From Fibrella aquatilis (GTDB lineage: Bacteria; Bacteroidota; Bacteroidia; Cytophagales; Spirosomataceae), in assembly GCF_017353255.1 (NCBI RefSeq), contig NZ_JAFMYU010000013.1, positions 1 through 64,000 on the forward strand: a stretch of DNA of 64,000 bases, given 5' to 3'. Positions within the stretch are counted from its first letter, which is position 1. Each line of letters starts with the position of its first letter. The translations under genes and the position numbers were made by a program. The notes below the pieces were generated by a model, which had not been told where the DNA came from, ran no database searches, and saw only the letters and a list, made by a program, of their open reading frames with translations. Shown here piece after piece: positions 45,929 to 54,473 of this stretch.

Positions 45929-47725
45929 ATGATTCAGTCGGCTAACAACTACGAGTTATCTATTCTTTTCAATCCCGATCAAAATTTAAAGTATACCATT
46001 CCCAAGTACCAACGCGAATACGTCTGGCAGCAACGGAATTGGGAAGCTATGTTTGACGATGTATGGGAGAATGACAAAGGACATTTCTTTGGTTCAATAA
46101 TTTGCATCAATCAAAGCGTAGATGTACATCAAACATTACGCCTTGAATTAGTAGACGGCCAGCAGCGCACTACAACAACGTCACTCCTATACGCGGCCAT
46201 CTACACATGGTTAAATCAGAACGCAGTTAAGACCGATAGGCGAGTTATGGTGCAGGAAACGAATACGTTGCATCGCCTTGTGCATCAGCCTAACTATACA
46301 GCTTTGCGGCTTGAACCATCTCGGCAGGGAGGCAATTATGATGACTACCAGTGGGTAATGGCAAACGCCGGTATCTTGGATAAAGAAGTTCATAGACCGC
46401 CGAACGTAGGCAAACGACGAATTTACAGGGCTTACGACTACTTCTTAAATCGATTGAATCAGCTAGATACAGATGGAATTGCTCTATTTGATACGCCTAA
46501 AGTGCTGGCTTTTCTCGATAAGCTAAACGGTGCGTCTATGGTACAAATCACCGTAAATAGTCATTCTGACGCCTTTACTCTGTTTGAGACATTGAACAAC
46601 CGTGGGGAGCCTTTGTCAGCGCTAGATTTAATTAAGAATAAGTTTTTGGATGTACTTGATCAAAAGCAGGTCAAGAGTATTGAGCAGAACTTTGACACTT
46701 GGACCAAGCTACTCGACAATCTAACAGACGACCCACGAACACAGCAACGGTATCTCCGCCATTATTACAATTCTTTCAAATATAAGCAGGCAGTACGTGT
46801 AACAAATATTTCCAAGGCCACTCGGTCTAATCTAATTGATATTTATGGCAAGTTGATTGATCGCGATGTCCAATGGATATTTAACGATTTATACGCTAAG
46901 TCTAAATTATATGGACGACTAGTTAAACCAGAGAATGATTATAACAGTCAGCCTATAACGAATACTCTGCTGGACTTAGAGCGTATTGGCGGCGTTACGT
47001 CAATAGGTTTTCTGCTATATTTATTAGCCGAACATCCTGACTTAAACAGTCCAGAACTAGCTGCTATTATACGGCTGCTGGTCATATTCATGGTGCGTCG
47101 GAATATCACGGATACGCCACCAACCCGCGATCTTGATAAACTCTTCATAGACCTGATTGAATACTGTCAGCAACTAGACGAAACACCAACCGCTGAAGAC
47201 GTAAAAGCGTTTTTGAAAAAGCCAGAATGGTATGTTTCCAACGAAATATTTCGGGGTAAGCTAGAAGGAAATTTGTATTATGAAAATACAGATGCCACCC
47301 GCTTTGTCCTTTGCTTTCTCGAAGCACATTACCAAACCCGTGAGACGCAAAAAGACCTTTGGCAGCGATATGGTAGTGGTCAATACGTCTGGACAATAGA
47401 GCATATCCTTCCGCAAGGCAAAAACATTCCAGCCGACTGGGTAACAATGATTACAGACGGTGATGAACAGCTAGCTAAACAGGTACAGGAACAAAATATG
47501 CACACACTGGGAAATTTGACCATCTCCGGATATAACAGTACGCTAAGCAATCTTCCTTTCGGTCAGAAGCGCGACCGGAAAGACAATAAAGGTTTATATG
47601 TTGGATACAGGAACGGCCTTCACCTCAATAAAGAATTGGCTAATAAAGAGAAGTGGACTATTGCTGATATTCAGGAAAGAACTAACCAACTAGTAGATCA
47701 AATCTTAACCCTGTTCAATTTTTAA
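45929..47725 (+). CDS. GmrSD-like DUF262/DUF1524 nuclease
   Basis: A 598-aa protein. The N-terminal DUF262 (ParB/Srx-like NTP-binding) domain shows IPKYQREYVWQQRNW and LELVDGQQRTTTTSLL; the DGQQR motif is diagnostic. The middle is helical. The C-terminal DUF1524 HNH-type domain has WTIEHILPQGKN with the catalytic His and LGNLTISGYNSTLSNLPFGQKR. Fused DUF262-DUF1524 proteins include the type IV restriction enzyme GmrSD, which cuts DNA with modified bases. It is followed 4 bp later by an uncharacterised gene, probably its partner. Confidence 0.9.
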   Translation: MIQSANNYELSILFNPDQNLKYTIPKYQREYVWQQRNWEAMFDDVWENDKGHFFGSIICINQSVDVHQTLRLELVDGQQRTTTTSLLYAAIYTWLNQNAVKTDRRVMVQETNTLHRLVHQPNYTALRLEPSRQGGNYDDYQWVMANAGILDKEVHRPPNVGKRRIYRAYDYFLNRLNQLDTDGIALFDTPKVLAFLDKLNGASMVQITVNSHSDAFTLFETLNNRGEPLSALDLIKNKFLDVLDQKQVKSIEQNFDTWTKLLDNLTDDPRTQQRYLRHYYNSFKYKQAVRVTNISKATRSNLIDIYGKLIDRDVQWIFNDLYAKSKLYGRLVKPENDYNSQPITNTLLDLERIGGVTSIGFLLYLLAEHPDLNSPELAAIIRLLVIFMVRRNITDTPPTRDLDKLFIDLIEYCQQLDETPTAEDVKAFLKKPEWYVSNEIFRGKLEGNLYYENTDATRFVLCFLEAHYQTRETQKDLWQRYGSGQYVWTIEHILPQGKNIPADWVTMITDGDEQLAKQVQEQNMHTLGNLTISGYNSTLSNLPFGQKRDRKDNKGLYVGYRNGLHLNKELANKEKWTIADIQERTNQLVDQILTLFNF

Positions 47726-47729
47726 GCTA

Positions 47730-48662
47730 ATGAATAAATTCGATATACATATAGGACAAATTAACAGGGTGTACCGGGAATACTGGTGGATCAACGAGTA
47801 TACATACAAAGAGCGGCATGAACTAAATAATGAAGTAAAAACAGCGCTTATTAGTACGTGTAATGCCACAGGTGATTACGATACATTGAAAAGCTACATG
47901 GATCGTATTCCCAACATCATCTACGACCTCAATGAATTCAAAGTCAATATAGAGGGCGAATTAATAGACATTTCTCAATGGCTAGCAAAGCATGACCGCT
48001 TTGTTAATTTTATTTACCTAGAAGAGAAAGGTCTTTGGAGAGTTTATCACTGGAATCTTGACCGAATATTGAAGCCTACAGAGAAGGGGTATAATAACTA
48101 TTTTGCACTGCTATGGAATGTAACCGATACTGAACTGAGTGATGATTTCATCGATTATCAAGTAGAGAGGGGGTTTGCTTCATCTAGAGTAGAGGCAGTT
48201 AATAAGCTAAAAAAAATTGTGCTGCAATACTCAGGATTATTAGCCAAAGAGAAGTTTAGTGAACTTATAGACATATACGCAACAAATGGATCAGATCAAC
48301 CTTTAGGGCAAATACAATTACTAGGCGATGAGGATAAAAAAATCATTATTGGCAAACCAAAAGTCACTCGTAAAGAAGGAGATGCTGTAACAGCGTTGAA
48401 CCTGAAACAAACGAAAAGAGCTTTTTCTTATCTGCGTGACGCTGGTATTATCCTTAAGGACACCAGCTATCAGAGTGGAGATAACATCAACAAAGCAATC
48501 CAAGCATTAACAGGACATCATAACGATAGCCTGCGCAAACACAAAGATTTAGCAGCTATAAGCATATCCGACCTAGAAAAAATAAAAAGAGTATTTGACG
48601 AAGTTAATTTGTTGATTAACAGAGACTTAAAGAGCCTAAGAGATCACAGAAAAAATCTGTGA
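47730..48662 (+). CDS. Hypothetical partner of the GmrSD-like protein
   Basis: A 310-aa protein, mostly helical and charged, with no recognised motif. The first 110 residues are rich in aromatic residues (INRVYREYWWINEYTYKERHEL); the C-terminal half carries repeated basic and acidic helices (KVTRKEGDAVTALNLKQTKRAFSYL). The start lies 4 bp after the DUF262 gene, so the two form an operon. A regulatory or target-recognition role for the nuclease is inferred from context only. Confidence 0.6.
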   Translation: MNKFDIHIGQINRVYREYWWINEYTYKERHELNNEVKTALISTCNATGDYDTLKSYMDRIPNIIYDLNEFKVNIEGELIDISQWLAKHDRFVNFIYLEEKGLWRVYHWNLDRILKPTEKGYNNYFALLWNVTDTELSDDFIDYQVERGFASSRVEAVNKLKKIVLQYSGLLAKEKFSELIDIYATNGSDQPLGQIQLLGDEDKKIIIGKPKVTRKEGDAVTALNLKQTKRAFSYLRDAGIILKDTSYQSGDNINKAIQALTGHHNDSLRKHKDLAAISISDLEKIKRVFDEVNLLINRDLKSLRDHRKNL

Positions 48663-48669
48663 CGTCACA
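48644..48669. promoter_or_regulatory. Stem-loop plus TGTGACGTCACA palindrome
   Basis: A 7-bp stem TCACAGA/TCTGTGA (48644-48650 with 48656-48662) followed by a perfect 12-bp palindrome TGTGACGTCACA at 48658-48669. It spans the stop codon of the 310-aa gene and lies 60 bp before the HTH gene. The first part may terminate the GmrSD-like transcript; the palindrome could be an operator for the small HTH protein downstream. Confidence 0.4.
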
Positions 48670-48728
48670 AGTACCCTACTAATCGGCCGTACCTGACGAA
48701 AATTTGCCATATCAAAAACGAAAATGAT

Positions 48729-49055
48729 ATGAGCAAAATTCTGATTATGACCGAAGAGGACGTCATCACGTTACTCGACCAAGTTGTCCGCAACATCTTG
48801 ACGGACAAAGATTCCCGAATCAGGGAAGATATCCCAGATTACGTTGGCTTATCTGATGCTGCCAAGATTCTTCAGATAAGCGAATCAGCTCTCTATTCTC
48901 ATACGAGTCAGCGAAGAATAGAGCACTTCAAACGCGGGCGTAAACTCTATTTCAAACGGTCTGACTTGACCGCCTGGCTCGATGCTGGACGTAAAAAGAC
49001 GCGTACTGAAATAGCGGACGAAGCGGGTATTAACCGTAAAAGAGGCAGACAGTGA
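48729..49055 (+). CDS. Helix-turn-helix (excisionase-type) DNA-binding protein
   Basis: A 108-aa protein with an MerR-like/excisionase HTH: YVGLSDAAKILQISESALYSH, then a wing with RIEHFKRGRKLYFKRSDLTAWLDAG. Such proteins in Bacteroidota islands act as recombination directionality factors or as regulators of the replication module. It is the first gene of the module running to 51415 and overlaps the next gene by 4 bp (ATGA-type). Confidence 0.85.
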   Translation: MSKILIMTEEDVITLLDQVVRNILTDKDSRIREDIPDYVGLSDAAKILQISESALYSHTSQRRIEHFKRGRKLYFKRSDLTAWLDAGRKKTRTEIADEAGINRKRGRQ

Positions 49056-49486
49056 TGCAGTCAAACACACCCTCATTTGAGCTTTCCATTTGGGATTTCT
49101 GCTCTGATTCAGAACTCAAGTCCTTAAATGAGCTTATTCTTCGAAAATACACGCTCCTTCAAAAGTATCGGAGTATAGACCTATTCTCGCTCTCCGAAAA
49201 TGAAGCAACCAAGCAGCATAAAAGAATAGTCTTCCTTGAACAAGAGATAACTATACTATATGCGGCTAGACAAATGATACACCACCTACGAGAGGTCTAT
49301 CAAGAGGCTGTTGCCCTATCGGCAGAGGCCGCACAACGTGAACTACATCAAATGCGGCTCCAAATGCAGTATTGGAAAAAGCGGTTTGAGCGTGAACATG
49401 CTGAATGCATCCGTGAGAAGGAGGAAGTGCTTCATTGGGTTATGACTGCCCGCAACTACCTGCGCAATGGAACACAAACCCAGTGA
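49052..49486 (+). CDS. Hypothetical coiled-coil protein
   Basis: A 144-aa protein that is almost wholly helical and rich in Glu, Gln, Arg and Leu; the stretch from about residue 55 to 130 is a likely coiled coil (KQHKRIVFLEQEITILYAARQM, LHQMRLQMQYWKKRFEREHAE). No family recognised. It overlaps the HTH gene upstream by 4 bp and the ATPase downstream by 20 bp, so it belongs to the replication/excision operon and may be a structural partner of the ATPase. Confidence 0.7.
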   Translation: MMQSNTPSFELSIWDFCSDSELKSLNELILRKYTLLQKYRSIDLFSLSENEATKQHKRIVFLEQEITILYAARQMIHHLREVYQEAVALSAEAAQRELHQMRLQMQYWKKRFEREHAECIREKEEVLHWVMTARNYLRNGTQTQ

Positions 49487-50516
49487 TACATGGTCTGAAT
49501 TAGAGCGTGATTTCGGCTCTGGCAGGTTAGGAAAGGATAAAGAGAGTGCAAACGAACCGCTCCTTAAAGTGCGCTCTGCAAATCAGTGCCTATTAGACGC
49601 ACGGAGTAAGCCCATTCCTAATATGCTTTTCGGGGAGTTATGGCACGAAGGCGAGTTAGCCATTCTATTTGCTGACACCAACGTTGGTAAAAGTATCCTG
49701 GCCGTTCAGGTGGGAGATAACATTAGCAAAGGTCGAAGCCCGCCAGTATTTCAGAATAGAGGAGGGAAGCAGCCCGTAATCTATCTCGATTTTGAACTGT
49801 CTGACAAGCAATTTCAGCAGCGATACTCGATTGACTTTGAGAATGAGTATCAGTTCGACGATCAGTTCTATCGGGTAGAGTTAAATCCTGAGTTTACAGA
49901 TTTCGACCGTTTTGAAGATGTACTCAGATCAAGTCTTGAGAGCCTAATTGAGGAGTCTGGAGCCAAGGTGTTGATTGTTGACAACCTAACCTACCTCAAA
50001 ACTCAATCAACCGATACGGCCAAGGAGGCATTACCGCTGATGAAATTCTTAAAGGACATCAAGACTCGCTATAGCCTCAGTGTACTTGTACTGGCACACA
50101 CACCAAAGCGGGATAATTCGAGAAACCTTACTGTCAATGACCTAGCGGGAAGTAAGCAACTGTCAAATTTTTCTGATGCGATTTTTGCCATTGGCCATAG
50201 CGAGCGAGAGCCTGATTTACGCTACATCAAACAGCTGAAAGCACGGGCGACACCGATGATCTACGACTCCGACAATGTCATTGAATGTCGGATAGCCAAA
50301 GAAGGTAACTTTCTCGGTTTCCATTTCGAGCGGTACGGCTATGAGCAAGAACACCTCAAGGCGAAAAGTGACAAACAACTCAGTGAACTTGATGAGCAAA
50401 TCATAGCTCTGAAAGAACAGAATAACGGTATCTCAAATGCTGACATAGCACGCCAACTCTGTACGAACAAAATGCGAGTTGGCCGCGTGCTGGAGCGTAA
50501 TAGTAACACAGTGTAA
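49467..50516 (+). CDS. RepA/DnaB-like AAA ATPase
   Basis: A 349-aa RecA-fold ATPase. Walker A is FADTNVGKSILA near residue 68; a YLDFELSD acidic motif follows; Walker B is VLIVDNLTYL near 170; and VLVLAHTPKR is the sensor strand. The C-terminus (SNADIARQLCTNKMRVGRVL) looks like an HTH. This matches RepA-like hexameric helicases of plasmids and integrative elements, which unwind DNA at an origin. The candidate origin is the set of hairpins beyond the next gene. No primase is encoded nearby. Confidence 0.8.
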   Translation: MEHKPSDTWSELERDFGSGRLGKDKESANEPLLKVRSANQCLLDARSKPIPNMLFGELWHEGELAILFADTNVGKSILAVQVGDNISKGRSPPVFQNRGGKQPVIYLDFELSDKQFQQRYSIDFENEYQFDDQFYRVELNPEFTDFDRFEDVLRSSLESLIEESGAKVLIVDNLTYLKTQSTDTAKEALPLMKFLKDIKTRYSLSVLVLAHTPKRDNSRNLTVNDLAGSKQLSNFSDAIFAIGHSEREPDLRYIKQLKARATPMIYDSDNVIECRIAKEGNFLGFHFERYGYEQEHLKAKSDKQLSELDEQIIALKEQNNGISNADIARQLCTNKMRVGRVLERNSNTV

Positions 50517-50554
50517 CGCCGGTAACAGCTGTTACTAGCTGTTACCGGCGTTAC
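50513..50554. repeat. 18-bp perfect inverted repeat after the RepA-like gene
   Basis: Arms 50513-50530 and 50537-50554 are perfect complements with a 6-nt loop; the stop codon of the ATPase gene lies inside the left arm. There is no T-run. It could be an mRNA structure separating the two reading frames or a protein-binding site for replication. Confidence 0.7.
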
Positions 50555-50572
50555 TTAAACAAAACAAGAGTA

Positions 50573-51415
50573 ATGGACCATCAACTAAGTGCAATCCGCC
50601 AACTGCGGGATTCAGGCGTGAGTATTCGGGACATCGCCGACCGGTTAGACATCAAAAAACACGAGGTAGAAAAGGCGTTTATCACGCTGAAAGCCCTCGG
50701 ACAGCGTCCAGACGTGGATTCAGGCAGCGAGCCGGACCCTTGGCCAGACGAATCCGCTAGTATGTACGGACACTCGCCAGACAGGTCAAATCGCGTAGTT
50801 CCTAAAGCAAAAGCCCCCAAGGATAGGCCATCAGAGTGGAACTCTAACTGTACACAACAGGAAGCTGACTTCATCATCAGCAATCATCTTGAAGGATTTC
50901 AACCCTACGAGATTGGCAGTGTGTACAGAGAAGAATGGACAGATGGTTTCTTAGCGTTAGCCGACATCGAACGTGTCATCGACGCCTACGATAAAGCGCA
51001 AAGTCGCAAGAAGGAGGCAGAAGCGGAGAAGCAACGGATAAACGATGTGCGACTGATTGAAACCTTCAATCACTTCATCGGGGAAGATGCATTGGCTTTG
51101 TTACTTTGGATTCATGAAATAGACGAATGGGACCTTTCAGAAGTCAAAGCGTGTGCGGCTCGTGCAGGCACGGTCATGGCAGAAATCGAGAGCTTTTGCC
51201 GCAAGCATAAGCTGACGTATACGGACTACGAACCGTACTTAGTCTTGAGAGCAATTAAAGCTGAGGTTGATGCAAAAGCTAGAAAACGAGATGACGATGT
51301 AGAATTGGATGAGTCCAGCATCTCATTCATTGGAATGCTTGCTCTTCGACCAAACTTGGACCGCTACCTCTACAAGCTGCTAGAAAAATCTAGAAATAGC
51401 TACTCAAGATGGTAA
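50573..51415 (+). CDS. HTH protein of the replication module
   Basis: A 280-aa protein. Residues 1-45 form an HTH (AIRQLRDSGVSIRDIADRLDIKKHEVEKAF). The rest is acidic and helical without a known domain. It follows the RepA-like ATPase, separated by the 18-bp inverted repeat, and is followed by large hairpins. Possibly an initiator or a regulator of element replication; unproven. No relaxase motif (HxH or HUH) is present. Confidence 0.65.
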   Translation: MDHQLSAIRQLRDSGVSIRDIADRLDIKKHEVEKAFITLKALGQRPDVDSGSEPDPWPDESASMYGHSPDRSNRVVPKAKAPKDRPSEWNSNCTQQEADFIISNHLEGFQPYEIGSVYREEWTDGFLALADIERVIDAYDKAQSRKKEAEAEKQRINDVRLIETFNHFIGEDALALLLWIHEIDEWDLSEVKACAARAGTVMAEIESFCRKHKLTYTDYEPYLVLRAIKAEVDAKARKRDDDVELDESSISFIGMLALRPNLDRYLYKLLEKSRNSYSRW

Positions 51416-51422
51416 GCCATTT

Positions 51423-51503
51423 TATTAGCTACCATTAGGTTTATTTAAAAACCCTGATGACCTAGTAGGCAGCAGGGTTTTAAATAAACCTAATGGTAGC
51501 TAA
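51423..51503. repeat. Long hairpin with 32-bp arms
   Basis: Left arm 51423-51455 and right arm 51472-51503 pair along their full length except for one extra A in the left arm; the loop is 16 nt. It starts 8 bp after the HTH gene. The central part TTATTTAAAA is AT-rich. Such a large cruciform next to a replication module could be an origin, a transfer origin or a strong terminator. No T-run distinguishes a simple terminator. Confidence 0.75.
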
Positions 51504-51534
51504 TTAAGCACCTAAAGGCATTAACCTGTATACT

Positions 51535-51642
51535 GTTGACCCGTGAGTTAGTATGTAAAGTGAACCGAGAAGGTTTATAAGACTGTCTAATCTAATGCCA
51601 GTATGAAAGTAGATATGCTTCACAGACTAATTCACGGGTCAA
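51535..51642. repeat. 108-bp element with 17-bp terminal inverted repeats
   Basis: Ends 51535-51551 and 51626-51642 are inverted repeats starting TTGACCCGTGA (16 of 17 match). The 74-bp interior has no ORF. It lies between the replication module and the 3' end of the retron operon. It may be a MITE-like relic, a structured RNA or part of the origin. The bases 51643-51812 that follow hold no gene. Confidence 0.6.
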
Positions 51643-51812
51643 TAATTGAAAATACGTGGTCATATCATACCAAATACTAAGAACCATTACAACCCTACCT
51701 TTGAGTGATGTACTGGAGTACAAGCAGCTTCACAACTGTATCACTTTTTACGAATTAGTATGTGTGATTCTACAAGGTGAAGTTGATTTGAAAATAAAAA
51801 TGAGATCAATCT

Positions 51813-53741
51813 CTACCAAACACACTCTACACCAGAAGTTAGAAAATACACAATATCAAAAAGTTGTTTACATTTTTTATCTAAGTCTGGGACGCGTTGT
51901 GATCTGATCAAAGCACCATAGTTTGTCAATGAGGAATCATCTCCATGAGTAAGATACAATTTATTTCTCGTATCATTCAAATTTTTGAGAGAAGTAAGTA
52001 ATTGTTGTCTACAAGACATATTAAGTAATATGAAAGCTATTTGACAATGCAATATCTGCTCAAGATTCTTTTTTACGTGAACAACGCCACGCGGGTTGAA
52101 TGAATAATAGCGTCCATGTCTATTATCACCATCGTAGTATAAGATACTACTCGGATTAGGGTTTATATCATAATAACCATAGCCATCTCTTACCGATCCA
52201 GAAGAATCATAATTAAAGACAGGGTTGTACTCAACAAATTTTAAGTACCTAGGCCTAAATGAACTTGGTAGCTTTAATGTCCAATTATGTCTTTTAGGCA
52301 AGGAAGGTTTAGGAATTTCTGTACGTCTGTCATGTTCAACATATGAATTTCCATTTCTGTCTACGTAAACTACAGCTTGTTTTTCAAAAAAGGCTTGTTG
52401 TATTTCATTCAATACACTCCATAATGTTAAATATGCGAGTTCGGTATCTGAATAAAAGAAGGTTATTTGATCAAAGTCTGTTTGCTCAAATGATTTTTTC
52501 AGAAGGCCTAAAAACATATGTAGACGTTCATCAATACGTTCTTTTATGATCTCACCAGGAGGATCGTTTATTACTATTTTACTTTTAATTTCTTTTATTT
52601 TACTCAAATATGGTCTTAAAAGTTTTCCTTTCTTAAGACAGTGATTTATAGTCCTATGAAATTCGTCGAAATTCTCAACAGAAAATTTCCAGTTTTTAGC
52701 CGTTTCAGGGTGTTCTTTTACATAATATCCATCGGCACCTGCTTCATATAACTTATCCATATTCCATGCCTTATTTGAAGCGGTAAACATAATGACTGGC
52801 AAGACAGGATTAAGTTTTTTTATATCAGACAGAATTTTATCTCCTTTTTTATGGTCAGCGAGGTAATAATCTAGAAAGACTAAATCAAATTTATCATTCT
52901 CTATATCACCTTCCAAAGCTATATCCCAAGCCTTACGTGATATTATGGTAGCTTTCCCATTGGATATAATTTTGTTATTTAATATCAATTCAAGACATTT
53001 TGTCCACCCTTTATACTCATTATCGTCAATGTATAGAATGGTTAAGTTTTTATCAAAGAATGGTTTGAGCTTTGATGGCGTGGCGTTTTTTTCATCTTTA
53101 AACCCTAGAAGGTATTTAAAGTAAAGGGTTTTGGGGTATTTAAAGTCTTTTAAGTCAAGGCCTGCAACCTCCGCCATACGGTATGCGCCCCATTCGTTGG
53201 CAATACCATGTCTACCATATTGTTCATCAGGTTCTCTTATTACCATTTTTTTGAGAAACTGATTTAAATAATCTTCATTTTTTACTGGTATTTTTAATAC
53301 CAGTTGTTTACTGAGATAATGAAGAAGTAAGCAATTGAGTTGATTTTCAGTTTGATAGATTATTCCGGCTGTATTTAAGATTAGCGTTAACTCTTTGTAA
53401 CCACTATCGGAAGTATCTGAAACTAATTGATCGAAATTTGTGTCACCAGTCAATACAATCGGCTTGCTTCTGTAGTCTTTACTTAAACGTAAGTGATAAA
53501 TTAACCTTAAGCCCAGAAACATGTCTGAGTTATCACCAATATAAGAAATAACAATAAGGTCCGATTGCGATAGTGTGGTACTATTTTTATTCAACATGTC
53601 ATCTAATCTGGTGTCATAATCCAGATGACTATCACTGGCCAATTCTGTTTCAAGCTCTATTACACGGGTAGAATAATCATCATGCATTAGATACTTTGGT
53701 AGTGAGTTTTCTTCTTGCTTGCGTATTAGAGTAATATTCAT
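51813..53741 (-). CDS. Retron-associated receiver (REC) protein with HEPN-like C-terminus
   Basis: A 642-aa protein. Residues 55-130 resemble a degenerate receiver (SDLIVISYIGDNSD, KPIVLTGDTN). Residues 232-350 form a full receiver: acidic pair Asp239-Asp240 (LYIDDNE), phosphoacceptor Asp291 (LVFLDYYLAD), Thr320 (VIMFTAS) and Lys342 (YYVKE). The C-terminal helical part has NLNDTRNKLYLTHG, where Arg592 and His599 form the Rx6H pattern of HEPN RNases. Predicted role: an RNase effector gated by the receiver and held inactive by the retron complex. It overlaps the 243-aa gene by 4 bp (ATGA), so both are co-translated. No histidine kinase is encoded nearby. Confidence 0.75.
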   Translation of the reverse strand: MNITLIRKQEENSLPKYLMHDDYSTRVIELETELASDSHLDYDTRLDDMLNKNSTTLSQSDLIVISYIGDNSDMFLGLRLIYHLRLSKDYRSKPIVLTGDTNFDQLVSDTSDSGYKELTLILNTAGIIYQTENQLNCLLLHYLSKQLVLKIPVKNEDYLNQFLKKMVIREPDEQYGRHGIANEWGAYRMAEVAGLDLKDFKYPKTLYFKYLLGFKDEKNATPSKLKPFFDKNLTILYIDDNEYKGWTKCLELILNNKIISNGKATIISRKAWDIALEGDIENDKFDLVFLDYYLADHKKGDKILSDIKKLNPVLPVIMFTASNKAWNMDKLYEAGADGYYVKEHPETAKNWKFSVENFDEFHRTINHCLKKGKLLRPYLSKIKEIKSKIVINDPPGEIIKERIDERLHMFLGLLKKSFEQTDFDQITFFYSDTELAYLTLWSVLNEIQQAFFEKQAVVYVDRNGNSYVEHDRRTEIPKPSLPKRHNWTLKLPSSFRPRYLKFVEYNPVFNYDSSGSVRDGYGYYDINPNPSSILYYDGDNRHGRYYSFNPRGVVHVKKNLEQILHCQIAFILLNMSCRQQLLTSLKNLNDTRNKLYLTHGDDSSLTNYGALIRSQRVPDLDKKCKQLFDIVYFLTSGVECVW

Positions 53742-54469
53742 ACAATTAATGATTTTAAAAGTTCGTTGTTCAGTCTTGATATGTCCTTTGCTTGTTGAGC
53801 ATACTTTCTCATTATATCCACATAATCAGTATAGCTATTAATTGTTTTCATATATTCTCTACCCTTTTCAATCCGAGTAGTATCTAAATCGGCCAAATAC
53901 ATAATATTTTCGAAATGCCTATTGCCTCTATGTTGTTGTAATTGAGTTTGATTAGTAATGTTTCTTTCTATCCATTGAATTTCGCTTTCTGCTTTTTCAA
54001 TCTTCTTTGAGAATGCCTGCTTACCATACACTAAAATATATGGCTCAAAGAGATTAGATTGCTTATAAAATCGTATCGCTAGCTGGAAACCTTTCGTTTG
54101 CATATTATATATATGTTCGTGACGTTGAAATCTAAGGCTTTCTCTGTTTGTATTGAGTGATCCTTGGCCACTAAAACGAGCAAATAGAGTATTGTGCTGA
54201 CTTGCCTTCAGCGCATTATACAATGGTTCGTTATAGATAGGACTATCTTGTGAAACGTGTACAAAAATAATTTTACGCGATTGAAGATACGGATTCGGCT
54301 GAATCATAACGAAATCAGTGTAGGGATCAACAGAGTGTTTAATTTCTAGATCTGAAATGAACTCTATTATGTCTTCACAATCTTCAAGTTGATTTTTCAA
54401 CTCACGAAAGCGGTATTCAAAAGTACCTTCAACTTTTTTCTCATCTACAAACAGTATGGGAGCCAACAT
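53738..54469 (-). CDS. Uncharacterised retron-operon protein, possible pseudo-receiver
   Basis: A 243-aa protein. Its first 140 residues have a Rossmann-like alternation (PILFVDEKKVEG, TDFVMIQPNP, KIIFVHVSQDS, NTLFARFSGQGS) that recalls a receiver fold without the phosphoacceptor Asp. The last 100 residues are helical and charged. Function unknown. It starts 4 bp after the RT gene and overlaps the REC-HEPN gene by 4 bp, so it is an integral part of the retron operon, perhaps a bridge between RT complex and effector. Confidence 0.65.
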   Translation of the reverse strand: MLAPILFVDEKKVEGTFEYRFRELKNQLEDCEDIIEFISDLEIKHSVDPYTDFVMIQPNPYLQSRKIIFVHVSQDSPIYNEPLYNALKASQHNTLFARFSGQGSLNTNRESLRFQRHEHIYNMQTKGFQLAIRFYKQSNLFEPYILVYGKQAFSKKIEKAESEIQWIERNITNQTQLQQHRGNRHFENIMYLADLDTTRIEKGREYMKTINSYTDYVDIMRKYAQQAKDISRLNNELLKSLIV

Positions 54470-54473
54470 GATG

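Noticed and set aside
51656-51907. 83-aa plus-strand ORF overlapping the REC-HEPN 3' end
   Set aside because: Overlaps a well-supported gene on the other strand, no family resemblance, low-complexity AT-rich sequence.
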